Positions 1 through 8,250 of a stretch of 64,000 nucleotides of DNA are shown piece after piece. Every line of letters starts with the position of its first letter. Position 1 is the stretch's first letter. Origin of the DNA: CAZHRK01 sp964534555 (GTDB lineage Bacteria > Babelota > Babeliae > Babelales > RVW-14); contig CAZHRK010000001.1 in assembly GCA_964534555.1 (NCBI GenBank), forward strand, positions 616,906 to 680,905, read 5' to 3'. The notes beneath the pieces are model-generated. The model saw only the letters and a program-made list of their open reading frames with translations, had not been told where the DNA came from and did not search any database. A program made the position numbers and the translations under genes.

Positions 1-211
1 TCTCATGCAGCGTTACAAAATACTCATCTTTCATGAGCTTGAGCGTAACGATAGATCCAGGGACTTCTTCAGGTGCTTCAGCAAGTCGAGCGTTGCTGTA
101 ATACTGGTTATAGATAAATACGCTAGCACCAGCGCCAAGAGTAAGTGCAAGTGCAAGAGCTAATACTCTGCTTAGACGGCCGCTTAAGAGTGATTTTATA
201 TGAGATACCAT
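1..211 (-). CDS. Membrane-anchored protein, C-terminal part cut by window edge
   Basis: The frame is open from an ATG at 211 to the left edge, giving about 70 residues. It begins MVSHIKSLLSGRLSRVL, followed by a hydrophobic Ala/Leu/Gly segment at about residues 17-35 that would serve as a signal anchor or uncleaved signal, then IYNQYY and an acidic linker. The next visible stretch, LKLMKDEYFVTLHE, could be the start of a soluble domain. I do not recognise the family; an acetyltransferase-like fold is a guess from that short stretch only. No strong ribosome binding site precedes the start. The gene lies in the same direction as, and downstream of, the carboxyltransferase gene, about 110 bases away. 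Confidence 0.55.
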   Translation of the reverse strand, partial: MVSHIKSLLSGRLSRVLALALALTLGAGASVFIYNQYYSNARLAEAPEEVPGSIVTLKLMKDEYFVTLHE

Positions 212-321
212 AACACTAACTTTCGTGGTAGTGATCGTAGTAATACCCTACTGCTCGGGCTTTGGTAACAAAGCCTAAATCATATAATAGCGCACAATAT
301 GCTGTCGAGTGAAATTATTCT

Positions 322-1845
322 TTAGAGTGGGGTGTTGCCGTGCTTTTTGCCTGGCAGCTTTTCTACTTTATCTTTCAGCAGCGAAACTGCTTTGATCAGC
401 TGCTCTCGTGTTTTATCCGGTTGGATTATTGCATCGATATACCCAGATTGAGCCGCTTGCAGAGGGTTTAAGAATGTTTCTTCATACACTGCTTCCAGCT
501 CAGCTTGTCTGATTTTTCGTGCATCATCAGGCAAGCCAGCAAGCTCTTTTCCATGGGTGATTGTCACACCCGCTTTGCTGCCAAGCACAGCTATTTGTGC
601 TGTTGGCCATGCGAAATTTAAATCAGACCCTAGCTCTTTGCTTCCCATAACGATGTAGGCACCACCAAATGCTTTGCGTAGAATAAGCGTTATTTTAGGT
701 GTTGTAGCGCTCGCGTAGGCATACAAAAGTTTTGCACCATGGCGAATAATCCCGCCATGCTCTTGATCGATCCCAGGCAGATAGCCTGGTGTATCAACAA
801 GCGTTATAATTGGAATTGAAAAGCTATCGCAAAAACTGACAAAGCGAGCAGCTTTGCATGATGCGTCAATATCGATGCATCCGGCTTTTACCTGCGGCTG
901 ATTTGCAACGATTCCAACGCATGCTCCACCCATTCGTGCAAGTCCGGTGACAATATTTTGTGCATAAAGCGCCTGGATCTCAAAAAAGCTTCCATCATCA
1001 ACAAGCGCATTAATAATGTCTTTAACTGAATATGGCGCTTGCGCGCTCTCTGGAAGGGGCATAAGCATTTTACCCGGGCTTTGTGCAAAGAGCGCTGGGG
1101 GTGTGTCAAGGTATGAACTTGGTAGGTATGATAAAAGCTCTTTGAGTGCTTGAAAGCAGTCAAGCTCGGTATCATACACGCAGTGGGCAACCCCAGAAAG
1201 CCGTGCATGAGCCTCCCATCCACCAAGTGCTTCTTTTGTAATTGTTTGGTGCAAAACTTCTTGAATCACTTGCGGACCAGTGATAAACATTTGGCTGATT
1301 GTTTTTGTCATAAAGACAAAGTCAGTGAGCGCTGGCGAGTACACCGCGCCGCCTGCGCATGGGCCAACAATGAGCGAAATTTGTGGGATAACACCTGAGT
1401 ATTTTGCATTACGCGCAAAAATTTTGCCGTAACCAGCAAGGGCATGGATCCCTTCTTCGATTCGCGCGCCCCCTGAATCAATAATTCCAATCACAGGGCA
1501 CCCAATTTTGGCAGCCATATCCATTATTTTGCATATTTTTTCTGCGTGACGAGCTCCAAGAGAGCCACCTTTAAATGTAAAGTCTTGAGAATACAGAGCC
1601 ACGGTGCGACCATTGACGGTACCGTAGCCGGTGATAACCCCATCGGTTGGCTGTGGATCAGGTATAAGTGATGAGTGTGCAAGTTGATCTGTCTCAATAA
1701 AGCTTTCTTGATCGAGAAGAAGGTTGATACGCTCGCGTGCAGTTAATTTGCCAGCGGCTTTTTGACGTTCAATTCTTGTGCTATCAGCACCATGTAGAGC
1801 TTTTTGTTCGAGCGATTTGATAGTGAGAGCACCTTGTGCGTCCAT
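322..1845 (-). CDS. Acyl-CoA carboxylase carboxyltransferase subunit (PccB/AccD family)
   Basis: 507 residues from the chosen start, normal for the propionyl/acetyl-CoA carboxylase beta chain, which transfers CO2 from carboxybiotin to an acyl-CoA. The N-terminus has the family pattern RIERQKAAGKLTARERINLL. Two crotonase-fold halves follow: the first has IDSGGARIEEG and GPCAGGAVYSPAL, the second has DTPGYLPG and KAFGGAYIVMGS. The open frame runs 22 codons further upstream (to 1911), but family alignment favours the ATG at 1845. No biotin carboxylase or biotin carrier gene is nearby. As the window carries a type II fatty-acid cluster, the enzyme may supply malonyl-CoA rather than work in propionate metabolism; this is inference. 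Confidence 0.9.
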   Translation of the reverse strand: MDAQGALTIKSLEQKALHGADSTRIERQKAAGKLTARERINLLLDQESFIETDQLAHSSLIPDPQPTDGVITGYGTVNGRTVALYSQDFTFKGGSLGARHAEKICKIMDMAAKIGCPVIGIIDSGGARIEEGIHALAGYGKIFARNAKYSGVIPQISLIVGPCAGGAVYSPALTDFVFMTKTISQMFITGPQVIQEVLHQTITKEALGGWEAHARLSGVAHCVYDTELDCFQALKELLSYLPSSYLDTPPALFAQSPGKMLMPLPESAQAPYSVKDIINALVDDGSFFEIQALYAQNIVTGLARMGGACVGIVANQPQVKAGCIDIDASCKAARFVSFCDSFSIPIITLVDTPGYLPGIDQEHGGIIRHGAKLLYAYASATTPKITLILRKAFGGAYIVMGSKELGSDLNFAWPTAQIAVLGSKAGVTITHGKELAGLPDDARKIRQAELEAVYEETFLNPLQAAQSGYIDAIIQPDKTREQLIKAVSLLKDKVEKLPGKKHGNTPL

Positions 1846-2021
1846 GCTTTGCCTGCTACCGCCAAAAATTATACCTTCGACTTTACATCCAGAGGGTAGG
1901 CAGTATAACATTATGAAAAATCGTTTTCAAACAGGTCGGCAGTGAGCGCACACCCCACCACGCATGATGCACAAAGCCAATTGGGAGCGGTTTTCCAATG
2001 AGAAAGAAAAGGGATTGTAGC

Positions 2022-2564
2022 ATGAAGCATCTGCCTGGGCAGAAAGATACAAGTGTTGCGTGGTTTAAACTTTCAGAACTTATTGCACGAGGTGAGTGTG
2101 AAAAGGCGCTTACCGTCTTTAAACTGCTCTCTCATTCGCTTCCTGATAAAGCCTATGTGCTCCAGGTTGAGGGCGATATTTTGTGGTATCTTGATGATGC
2201 CCGAGCATTAGAAAAGTACAAACAGGCAGCATTTTTATATCAAAAAGAGAAACGTTTAATCGACGCAGTCTCTATCTACGAGCATCTTTTCACGCAGCGA
2301 CCAGAGCGATCTGATCTTTTGTCTAACCTTTTGGTTACCTACGCGCTTCTTGATTGGCCAGAAAAGTTTTCAACTCGCCTGCAGATCATGGTTGAGCGTT
2401 ATGACAAACAAATTGTTGACCGTCTTTTTGTTGAAAAAGCTTGTCAGGACGTCTTTATAGCAGTGTGCCCAACGCCTGAATCAAAGCCAAAAGAGTGGCT
2501 TTTAGCAGCCCTTCAAGCACAGCCTATGCTCCCTGCATCGTGCAGTGATTTATTTAAATCTTGA
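2022..2564 (+). CDS. TPR-like helical protein, unknown function
   Basis: 180 residues from the ATG at 2022, which has AAAAGGGA about eight bases upstream; an ATG at 1998 lacks such a site. There is no signal peptide, so the product is probably cytoplasmic. The sequence is made of helix-turn-helix units spaced about 34 residues apart (WFKLSELIARGECEKALTVF; ALEKYKQAAFLYQKEKRLID; AVSIYEHLFTQRPERSDLLS), as in tetratricopeptide repeats. Such repeats bind partner proteins. No catalytic motif is visible. It is divergent from the carboxyltransferase gene and convergent with the broken ankyrin gene, ending only ten bases from it. Confidence 0.7.
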   Translation: MKHLPGQKDTSVAWFKLSELIARGECEKALTVFKLLSHSLPDKAYVLQVEGDILWYLDDARALEKYKQAAFLYQKEKRLIDAVSIYEHLFTQRPERSDLLSNLLVTYALLDWPEKFSTRLQIMVERYDKQIVDRLFVEKACQDVFIAVCPTPESKPKEWLLAALQAQPMLPASCSDLFKS

Positions 2565-2574
2565 TCAGTGTTAT

Positions 2575-3009
2575 TTATACGCCAAGAGCTTCTTTAAGCT
2601 CTGCTGGGGCTTCTCTTGATAAATAATACCCAGCGGTGTGGCCGTCTTCATCTGTAATCCGTGGGTTTGCACCTCGGATAAGCAGCATTGCAGCAAGTTG
2701 GTACATCCCATTACTAGCTGCATAGTGCAGGGCTGTACGCTTTTTATGCCCACTGGTTTTGTTGATAAATACTTGTTTTATGGCAGATGGTGCATTCCAT
2801 GCGTCATATGTTTCAATAATCTGGCTAGCTTCTGTCATGTCACTTTTCATAGCTGCCTCAATCAGGGCATCCTCTGCAAAGCCTTCTATAATAAAGCTTG
2901 CTTATCGATGCAGTGCCGCAGGACCCATTATAGGTGGGAGTCCGGCTGCAGTTATGTGCTGGGCAGCAGCTGATAGTGCTAATAAAAGTATCAGGCTTTT
3001 TCTGTTCAT
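2575..3009 (-). pseudogene. Secreted ankyrin-repeat protein interrupted by one in-frame stop codon
   Basis: Read from the ATG at 3009, the frame gives a clear signal peptide (MNRKSLILLLALSAAAQ, then HITAAG), reaches a TAA at codon 36 (bases 2902-2904), and then stays open in the same frame to the stop at 2575. The part after the TAA continues with an acidic helix (IIEGFAEDALIEAAM) and ankyrin-type repeats (KRTALHYAASNGMYQLAAML, then LIRGANPRITDEDGHTAGYY). The whole span is 435 bases, an exact multiple of three, so a single nonsense change explains the break. An ATG at 2850 could still give a leaderless 91-residue ankyrin protein. Either the gene was recently inactivated, the stop is read through, or there is a sequencing error. 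Confidence 0.75.
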
Positions 3010-3192
3010 GAGTGCGTTCACTTATTTAAAAACTAACCAAGTAACAGTTTTATCTTACTATCAAATATTTCAGATTGTAAATATTTTTAAATCAAGCAAA
3101 CCATATTACCAGATTTAACTCACTGTTAAAATCAAAAAATAGGCATCGCGGCTTACGCTGTATCTGTAAAATACTGCTATAAAGGGGGTTAT

Positions 3193-3645
3193 ATGCTATT
3201 TCAGTATGTTTGCTCATGTATCCTGGTTATTGCTGTTGCCTGTGCTCATACGTTGCTGTTGTCTGGGAGTAAACCTGCGCAAGAGCGCTCTGGACTAGCA
3301 CGATTTGCAGCAGGGGAAGGCGATGATGCTGAGCCGCGGATTATAGCGCCTGCTGCTCCAGCCGCTGAGGGTGGGCGTAAAGCAGCTGATGTATTACCTA
3401 GCCGCCCACGTATTGCCCGGTTTGTAGCAAGTGAAGAGGATGATGGTGAGGTCAGAGTAGTAACTCCTCACTCTTTGGCAGAAGGTGGGGCAACAGCTTC
3501 AAGTGTGTCGATAGGTGAGCGCGCTGAGTCTGATGCATCAAAAGATGAAGCAGCCCAAACGCTTGATTTAGACGGTATAGCAATTGATTTGGGGCCAAGT
3601 GATGGCACTAGTGCTGATCAAAGCTCTGCTGAACCTGTTAAATAA
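3193..3645 (+). CDS. Small secreted acidic protein with an internal duplication
   Basis: 150 residues with an N-terminal hydrophobic signal (LFQYVCSCILVIAVACAHTL) and a strong AAAGGGGG site five bases before the ATG. The mature part is low-complexity and acidic. It contains two similar units: GLARFAAGEGDDAEPRIIAP (about residues 35-54) and RIARFVASEEDDGEVRVVTP (about 73-92), each followed by a short Ala/Glu/Gly stretch ending AEGG. The tail is Ser/Asp/Ala-rich. I recognise no family. It faces the 878-residue gene and shares a bidirectional terminator with it. Confidence 0.75.
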   Translation: MLFQYVCSCILVIAVACAHTLLLSGSKPAQERSGLARFAAGEGDDAEPRIIAPAAPAAEGGRKAADVLPSRPRIARFVASEEDDGEVRVVTPHSLAEGGATASSVSIGERAESDASKDEAAQTLDLDGIAIDLGPSDGTSADQSSAEPVK

Positions 3646-3647
3646 AT

Positions 3648-3682
3648 AGAGGGCCTCTGAAAAATGGTTTCAGAGGCCCTCT
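3648..3682. terminator. Bidirectional hairpin terminator
   Basis: Perfect 15-bp inverted repeat (3648-3662 with 3668-3682) with a five-base loop, between two convergent genes. A-rich and T-rich ends of the stem can act as the U-tract in either direction. Confidence 0.85.
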
Positions 3683-3700
3683 AGTATAAACAAAGTGTTA

Positions 3701-6337
3701 TTAAGCTCGGTCTGACGGCATCATAACCATCAGCACACGCTCATCAATCCCTCGTACAGGGCTTAATAAAATCTCTGGATTGCTGTAGCAGAGCTCAGCA
3801 ACTAATCGTGTGTCGCCAGGTGTCATTGCGCGTTTTCCTTTTGCAGGGGATTTTGCACCGCCTGCGTGGCCTACGCCCTTACTTGGGCTTGCAGATTTAG
3901 CAAGGTCGGTAAATTTTATTGCTGATACCAAGTCTGGTTTATCTTTTAATTTGCTCAAAAGACTTTTCAGGTCAGTTGAAACAACCATGTGCAGCGGATG
4001 CAGCGTGATAACACGCAGAGGAATAAGCTTACTGCCTTCTAATCTGCACTCAAGAACAATACGTGATGCCATTCTTATATCAGATTTTGCGGTAGGTGAT
4101 TTATGCATAATATCTGCTGCAACGCGCACAAAATCACATCCATCTCTTAAGGTAACTTCTCGTCTTAGCAGGCATGGTCCTAGGTCAGCAAGATCTGGGA
4201 GTGATGATTCTCTTGTGCCGCTCCCACCTGTAGCGCGTCCGCCCCCTGTAGCGCATGTGCCTCTGGTTGCTCCGTATGATACAGCAGTTGACGCTGCAGC
4301 TCTGGAAGTAGTTGTGCTTGTATCGTCAGCTAAGGCTTCATTAACAAGTATATCAATACACTGAAAAAGCTGTCTGCCTTGTAGTCCGCGGCCAAATAAG
4401 AGTGATGAGCGCTTTGTGTCTTTGCTAATTTCATCCCTATTGTCGCGTCGTTCAGCATCAGATGCAAAAATACTAAAAGCTCTTCCTGTGTACTCAATTT
4501 CAAACGTATCAGTAATTTTGCACCAATTAAGTACAGTAGCTGAAACAATTCCGCTACCGATTCCAAGAGGAGTTTCATTGGTGTCATTATCAAAAATGTA
4601 GGCATATTTTTTATCACGATCGCACGCAGCATAAAGCTCATCAGTCATAATGTGCCCCCCTCCAACTTTTGCAGCAGCAGGAGATTCTGCAGATCCTGGG
4701 GTGATTTCAGCAGTTGGAGATAAGATGTGTAAGTGATTAACAAAAACATGTCTTGCGCCAGCACCATATGATGGATTAAGCGTCTGCGCAAGAGATATAA
4801 GCTCTTGTGTAAGCATTTGATGATATGTTGTATCGCCAGCGGTGTAGAGCGCAGCATCATTAATTTTTTTATCTAGGGCTCTAAGGCATCGTGTAGCCAT
4901 ACCGCCGTCAATCATATCACGGCATGATGTAATAATTCTTTTACACAGCGCGATATTTGTGCGCAAATGTGCTTTGGTGTAGTAATGATTCATAAGCAGT
5001 GAGACTGTCTTTTTCTTCAAGTCAGACGTGATGACACGTGGTGCAAGTGTTATAATTTTATTAAATGCGGTAATCGTGCTAGTAACGTACGTTTCAAGCG
5101 ATGCAGCATCAATTCCTTCAGTTTGATAAAGCGGCATAAATACTTGTAAAAACGCCTCTTTGAGCTCGTCTGCAGCAATCGTTTCAAGGCTGATTCTTGC
5201 ATCAGGCACAAGGCTTAGTGCATGGAGTATGATTGCATGTATAATCGTGCGATGCTGGATACTTTTTCCATGAGCACAAATAAGGTTTGCAAGAGCAGTG
5301 ATAATACTTAACGCTTCGGTGCTTGCAGTTGCAATTAATCGATGTGATCGCCATGCTGCTCGTGGATTTAGGCATAATTCAACAAAAGAGTGCCACTCAA
5401 TTGTTTGAATTATTCCAAACGCTTCTGTGAGTCCTGCAGGTATTTTAATGCTCAGGTCATCTGTTGCATCATCTGCAGCAAAAACTAAGCTACAAAGTGG
5501 TATAAATGTATCAAGCAGTGAGTCGTAAAGATCATGCTTCTCTGCAGATGCTCGAGTTGTTCCAGCAGTTGCTGTGAGCTCTTGTGCGTACTGAAGCACG
5601 TGATGAATAAACCAGTGCACAATGTCTGTTGAGGTAAAGGTATCAGTAGCAAGCGATCCTGGGCTGTCTGGTGATGGTGTTGCTGTTCCTGCGCCGCCCA
5701 CAAGCCCGAGTACAGATACTGGACGTCGTGCAGAAAAAGTTGGTGTGCGTGGTGTTGATCGACCTGTTGATGGTGAAAATAATCGCCCAACAAATGCCGC
5801 AGCGTCTGTTGGTGTCCCGAGTGCGGTATCAACAGTGCTGTCTCTGAGTGTTGGTTTTGCGCTTACTCCAATTTCAGGTGAACCTTGAGGCATTCGGCCA
5901 GCTTCAGCAAGTACATCGGTAATATCTTTATCATCATCTACATCTACTGGTGGCAGGTGGTGATGAGTAGACGTTTCTTCTGTTTCAAAAGTTAATTCTC
6001 GTACCGGTGCGTAACTAGGGGTTCTTGTCAGTACCAATGGAGTACCGATGCTAGCAGCAGTACCATCAATTGGATCTTTGCTTTCGCTTGCACCTCGCCC
6101 AAGGGCAGTACCTCCTCGGGGAGGCGTTTTATATTCAGCTCGCTGTGGTGAGCCATGCAGCCTAAACGCAGAGCTATGAGCTACTGCGCTTGGTGGCGGT
6201 GTAACACATCTGCTTGCAGCACCAGCTGTACTGGTAGCAGCATGTGTAGTTTCATCTGCTGGGCGTGAGCTACCAGCTGACATAAACGAGTGGCATGCGC
6301 TGAGTAACGCGCATATAAAAGCAAGTAAAGTAACCAT
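3701..6337 (-). CDS. Large lipoprotein-like secreted protein of unknown function
   Basis: 878 residues with GGAG about eight bases before the ATG. The N-terminus MVTLLAFICALLSACHSF has a hydrophobic core ending in a lipobox-like LSAC (Cys15), so it may be a lipoprotein, although the usual Lys/Arg at the start is absent. Residues about 20-230 are low-complexity and rich in Ser/Thr-Pro (TPPPS, GSPQR, KTPPR, RTPTF, TPSPDSPGS). Residues about 235-560 look helical (IIHAIILHALSLVPDARISL; IALCKRIITSCRDMIDGG). A mixed alpha/beta region follows, split by a Gly/Ser/Thr linker (TGGGRATGGSGTRES). The C-terminus again has SP/TP sites and a Lys-rich stretch (KSPAKGKRAM). No known domain is recognised. Confidence 0.75.
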   Translation of the reverse strand: MVTLLAFICALLSACHSFMSAGSSRPADETTHAATSTAGAASRCVTPPPSAVAHSSAFRLHGSPQRAEYKTPPRGGTALGRGASESKDPIDGTAASIGTPLVLTRTPSYAPVRELTFETEETSTHHHLPPVDVDDDKDITDVLAEAGRMPQGSPEIGVSAKPTLRDSTVDTALGTPTDAAAFVGRLFSPSTGRSTPRTPTFSARRPVSVLGLVGGAGTATPSPDSPGSLATDTFTSTDIVHWFIHHVLQYAQELTATAGTTRASAEKHDLYDSLLDTFIPLCSLVFAADDATDDLSIKIPAGLTEAFGIIQTIEWHSFVELCLNPRAAWRSHRLIATASTEALSIITALANLICAHGKSIQHRTIIHAIILHALSLVPDARISLETIAADELKEAFLQVFMPLYQTEGIDAASLETYVTSTITAFNKIITLAPRVITSDLKKKTVSLLMNHYYTKAHLRTNIALCKRIITSCRDMIDGGMATRCLRALDKKINDAALYTAGDTTYHQMLTQELISLAQTLNPSYGAGARHVFVNHLHILSPTAEITPGSAESPAAAKVGGGHIMTDELYAACDRDKKYAYIFDNDTNETPLGIGSGIVSATVLNWCKITDTFEIEYTGRAFSIFASDAERRDNRDEISKDTKRSSLLFGRGLQGRQLFQCIDILVNEALADDTSTTTSRAAASTAVSYGATRGTCATGGGRATGGSGTRESSLPDLADLGPCLLRREVTLRDGCDFVRVAADIMHKSPTAKSDIRMASRIVLECRLEGSKLIPLRVITLHPLHMVVSTDLKSLLSKLKDKPDLVSAIKFTDLAKSASPSKGVGHAGGAKSPAKGKRAMTPGDTRLVAELCYSNPEILLSPVRGIDERVLMVMMPSDRA

Positions 6338-6562
6338 GAGTACGCTCCGGGCTAAAAACCCTTTTTATTCTAAAAATCATTTTTTAATATTCTAATTGAA
6401 TTTACGCATTCATAAAAACGTTAGAAAATACACTTTTTAGCCGCCTGTATGCGTAAAAATACTGTAGAGCACTCGCTTTTGTAGTAAAAACTGGGGTTTT
6501 GTATCATTTGTGCATAAGGAGAGTTCAAAACACGTAAATTTTGTGCGTTTTACACCCGAGAA

Positions 6563-6625
6563 AGCCTTTTGGTAGGCTACTTCCCCACAACCTAACAAGG
6601 GAAGTGGAGGTTATCACGAGGCCTC
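6563..6625 (+). other. Possible structured RNA element (pseudoknot-like) of unknown class
   Basis: Three inverted repeats lie close together: AGCCT/AGGCT (6563-6567 with 6574-6578); ACTTCCC/GGGAAGT (6579-6585 with 6599-6605); and AACCT inside that second loop (6589-6593) with AGGTT just after it (6608-6612). The last two interleave as in an H-type pseudoknot. A palindrome GAGGCCTC follows (6618-6625). The element contains GGAGGTTAT (6606-6614), the leader seen before several genes here, but no start codon follows. It matches no RNA family I know; SRP RNA, tmRNA, RNase P RNA and tRNA signatures are absent. Confidence 0.3.
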
Positions 6626-6737
6626 TTTGCCGCTCAGGTTAAAAGCACTAAAAAACAGATGATTCTGAGGCGATTTTCTTTAAAAAGCTCAAAAAATCAT
6701 GTTTTGTGTGCTTTATTCGATTAGAAATATTTTCTAT

Positions 6738-6765
6738 TTGACATTATGCCTGTGGGTGGTAAAGT
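6738..6765 (+). promoter_or_regulatory. Sigma-70-type promoter for the secreted-protein operon
   Basis: TTGACA at 6738-6743 (perfect -35), 16-base spacer, TAAAGT at 6760-6765 (4 of 6 to the -10 consensus). Transcription would begin about 65 bases before the ATG at 6839. Confidence 0.65.
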
Positions 6766-6838
6766 AGACCTATAGTTATCAAGGCATCTAAGGTTTAGCT
6801 GTCTGGGTACTTAAATTTTATAGTGGGGGTTATCACAT

Positions 6839-8209
6839 ATGAAACGTATATTATCATTAGTTATGGCAGGACTTGTTGCCATTTCAGGTAGTGTGACTGT
6901 TGATGCTTCTGGTCGTAGACCAGCAAGAAAAAGAACACAGGCACTTAGAGCGGAGAATGCGTCTTCATCGGCACAGAGAGCAGCACGAGCTGCCCGAGTT
7001 GCGCGAAGAGCAGGCCTGCGTAATGCTGCTGAAGCCGCAATGGTTGAAGCTGCAGTTGCATATGTTAATGATATCGTCCAAGAAACCGGCGTCATGACGC
7101 GAGCTGCACGTAGACGTGCAGGCGTAGCGCTTGAACCGATTGCGCTTCCGGCTGCCCGTGTGAGAGCTCACCGCGCTGCTGATGGTGGTTTGGTTATTAA
7201 TGCTGGCCGTGGTATTACCATTAAAATTGGTGAAGTTGTTGGCCGAGCTAAAAAAGTTGTCGGCGGCTCTATTAAATCAGAGTCTGCTGTTCTTAAAGTG
7301 TTTAATGACCTTGTTACAGCGCTTTCAAGCCCTGCGACTAAAGATGGTGCGTTAAGCTATTTACGCGAAAAATTTACGACGCTTGAAGGTTTTAGAGACG
7401 AGCTTCTGTTGCCTGCTCTTGAGCAAGCAATTGCACGAGGTATTACTCCAGCGCAAGTTGAAACTTGGAAAGCTGCTATTAATCAAGTGAGCCCACATTT
7501 TGGTCTCCAGATTATTCCAGTAGCCGACGTAAATACTAACCTTGATGCTGATGCTGCTGATGCTGCTGTAGCGCCTGTACCTGCTGATGTTGCAATTCAG
7601 GTAAATGGTACAGAGCTTGCACCTGCGCAAGCCGCACGATTCATGAGCCGTAACGCACAAATAGCTGCATATGTTGCTGTGTTTGGTGCGTGTGCGCTTG
7701 GAGTCCATGTGTACGGACCGACTGTGGTGCTTACATTTATTGCAAAAGCTGCTGTGTCTACAGTTGCGGGTAGTGCTACACGAGCTGCGCTTTCTGGCGC
7801 TGGTTGCTCAGATACGGTTGCAACAGCTGGTGGTATGGTAGCTGGGTTTGCAACGGGAAGCTTTGCTGCGCCGCACATTGATGCGCTTGCAGGTATTGCA
7901 ACTCCTGCTGCTGAATTAGTTGCTGAGCGTGCTGCTCATGCTGCAACGCGCGGTGTACTAACAACGACAAATACAACACTTACTGAAACGACCGCCAGAC
8001 TTGCTGCCACAACAACAGAACTGACGACTGAACGTGCCGCTCATGCTGCAACAACGGGTTTACTAGATGCTTCATATGTTGCGCATAATGCTACGACAGC
8101 TGCGCTGGGAACATGTACAACTGATCTTGCTGCTGCAAGGTTGGCTGCTACAAAGCCTGTTGGTTTGCTCCAAAAAACTGGGGCTTGGGTTGCTGGTTTG
8201 TGGAAATAA
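6839..8209 (+). CDS. Secreted Ala/Arg-rich protein with coiled-coil C-terminal repeats
   Basis: 456 residues. The signal peptide (MKRILSLVMAGLVAISGSVT, ending VDASG) is followed by a very basic region at about residues 24-60 (RRPARKRTQALR; RAARAARVARRAGLR). A helical middle part follows, then two hydrophobic segments near residues 280-345 (AYVAVFGACALGVHVYGPTV; GGMVAGFATGSFAAPHI), which may span or insert into a membrane. The C-terminus has a repeated heptad-like unit with ERAAHAAT twice, 42 residues apart, rich in Thr. The start has GGGGGTTAT eight bases upstream and a good promoter. First gene of a run of three closely spaced genes. No family recognised; a membrane-interacting secreted protein is a reasonable guess. 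Confidence 0.75.
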   Translation: MKRILSLVMAGLVAISGSVTVDASGRRPARKRTQALRAENASSSAQRAARAARVARRAGLRNAAEAAMVEAAVAYVNDIVQETGVMTRAARRRAGVALEPIALPAARVRAHRAADGGLVINAGRGITIKIGEVVGRAKKVVGGSIKSESAVLKVFNDLVTALSSPATKDGALSYLREKFTTLEGFRDELLLPALEQAIARGITPAQVETWKAAINQVSPHFGLQIIPVADVNTNLDADAADAAVAPVPADVAIQVNGTELAPAQAARFMSRNAQIAAYVAVFGACALGVHVYGPTVVLTFIAKAAVSTVAGSATRAALSGAGCSDTVATAGGMVAGFATGSFAAPHIDALAGIATPAAELVAERAAHAATRGVLTTTNTTLTETTARLAATTTELTTERAAHAATTGLLDASYVAHNATTAALGTCTTDLAAARLAATKPVGLLQKTGAWVAGLWK

Positions 8210-8250
8210 ACACATAAATTGTAGTTTGAGAAATGTTTGAGGGGTTTAAA

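Larger units (their letters stand above)
6338..6838. other. 500-bp intergenic region between divergent secreted-protein genes
   Basis: No credible coding frame on either strand. The left part is AT-rich and must hold the promoter of the 878-residue gene, though I see no clear -35/-10 pair for it. The middle (about 6550-6630) holds a possible structured RNA element. The right part holds a good promoter for the downstream gene. Confidence 0.6.

Noticed and set aside
3810..4364. 184-codon plus-strand frame inside the 878-residue gene
   Set aside because: Lies fully antisense to a gene with a ribosome binding site and terminator; no start signal of its own.
6550..6640. SRP RNA, tmRNA or tRNA in the intergenic region
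   Set aside because: The characteristic conserved sequences and T-loop motif are absent; only an unclassified structured element can be proposed.
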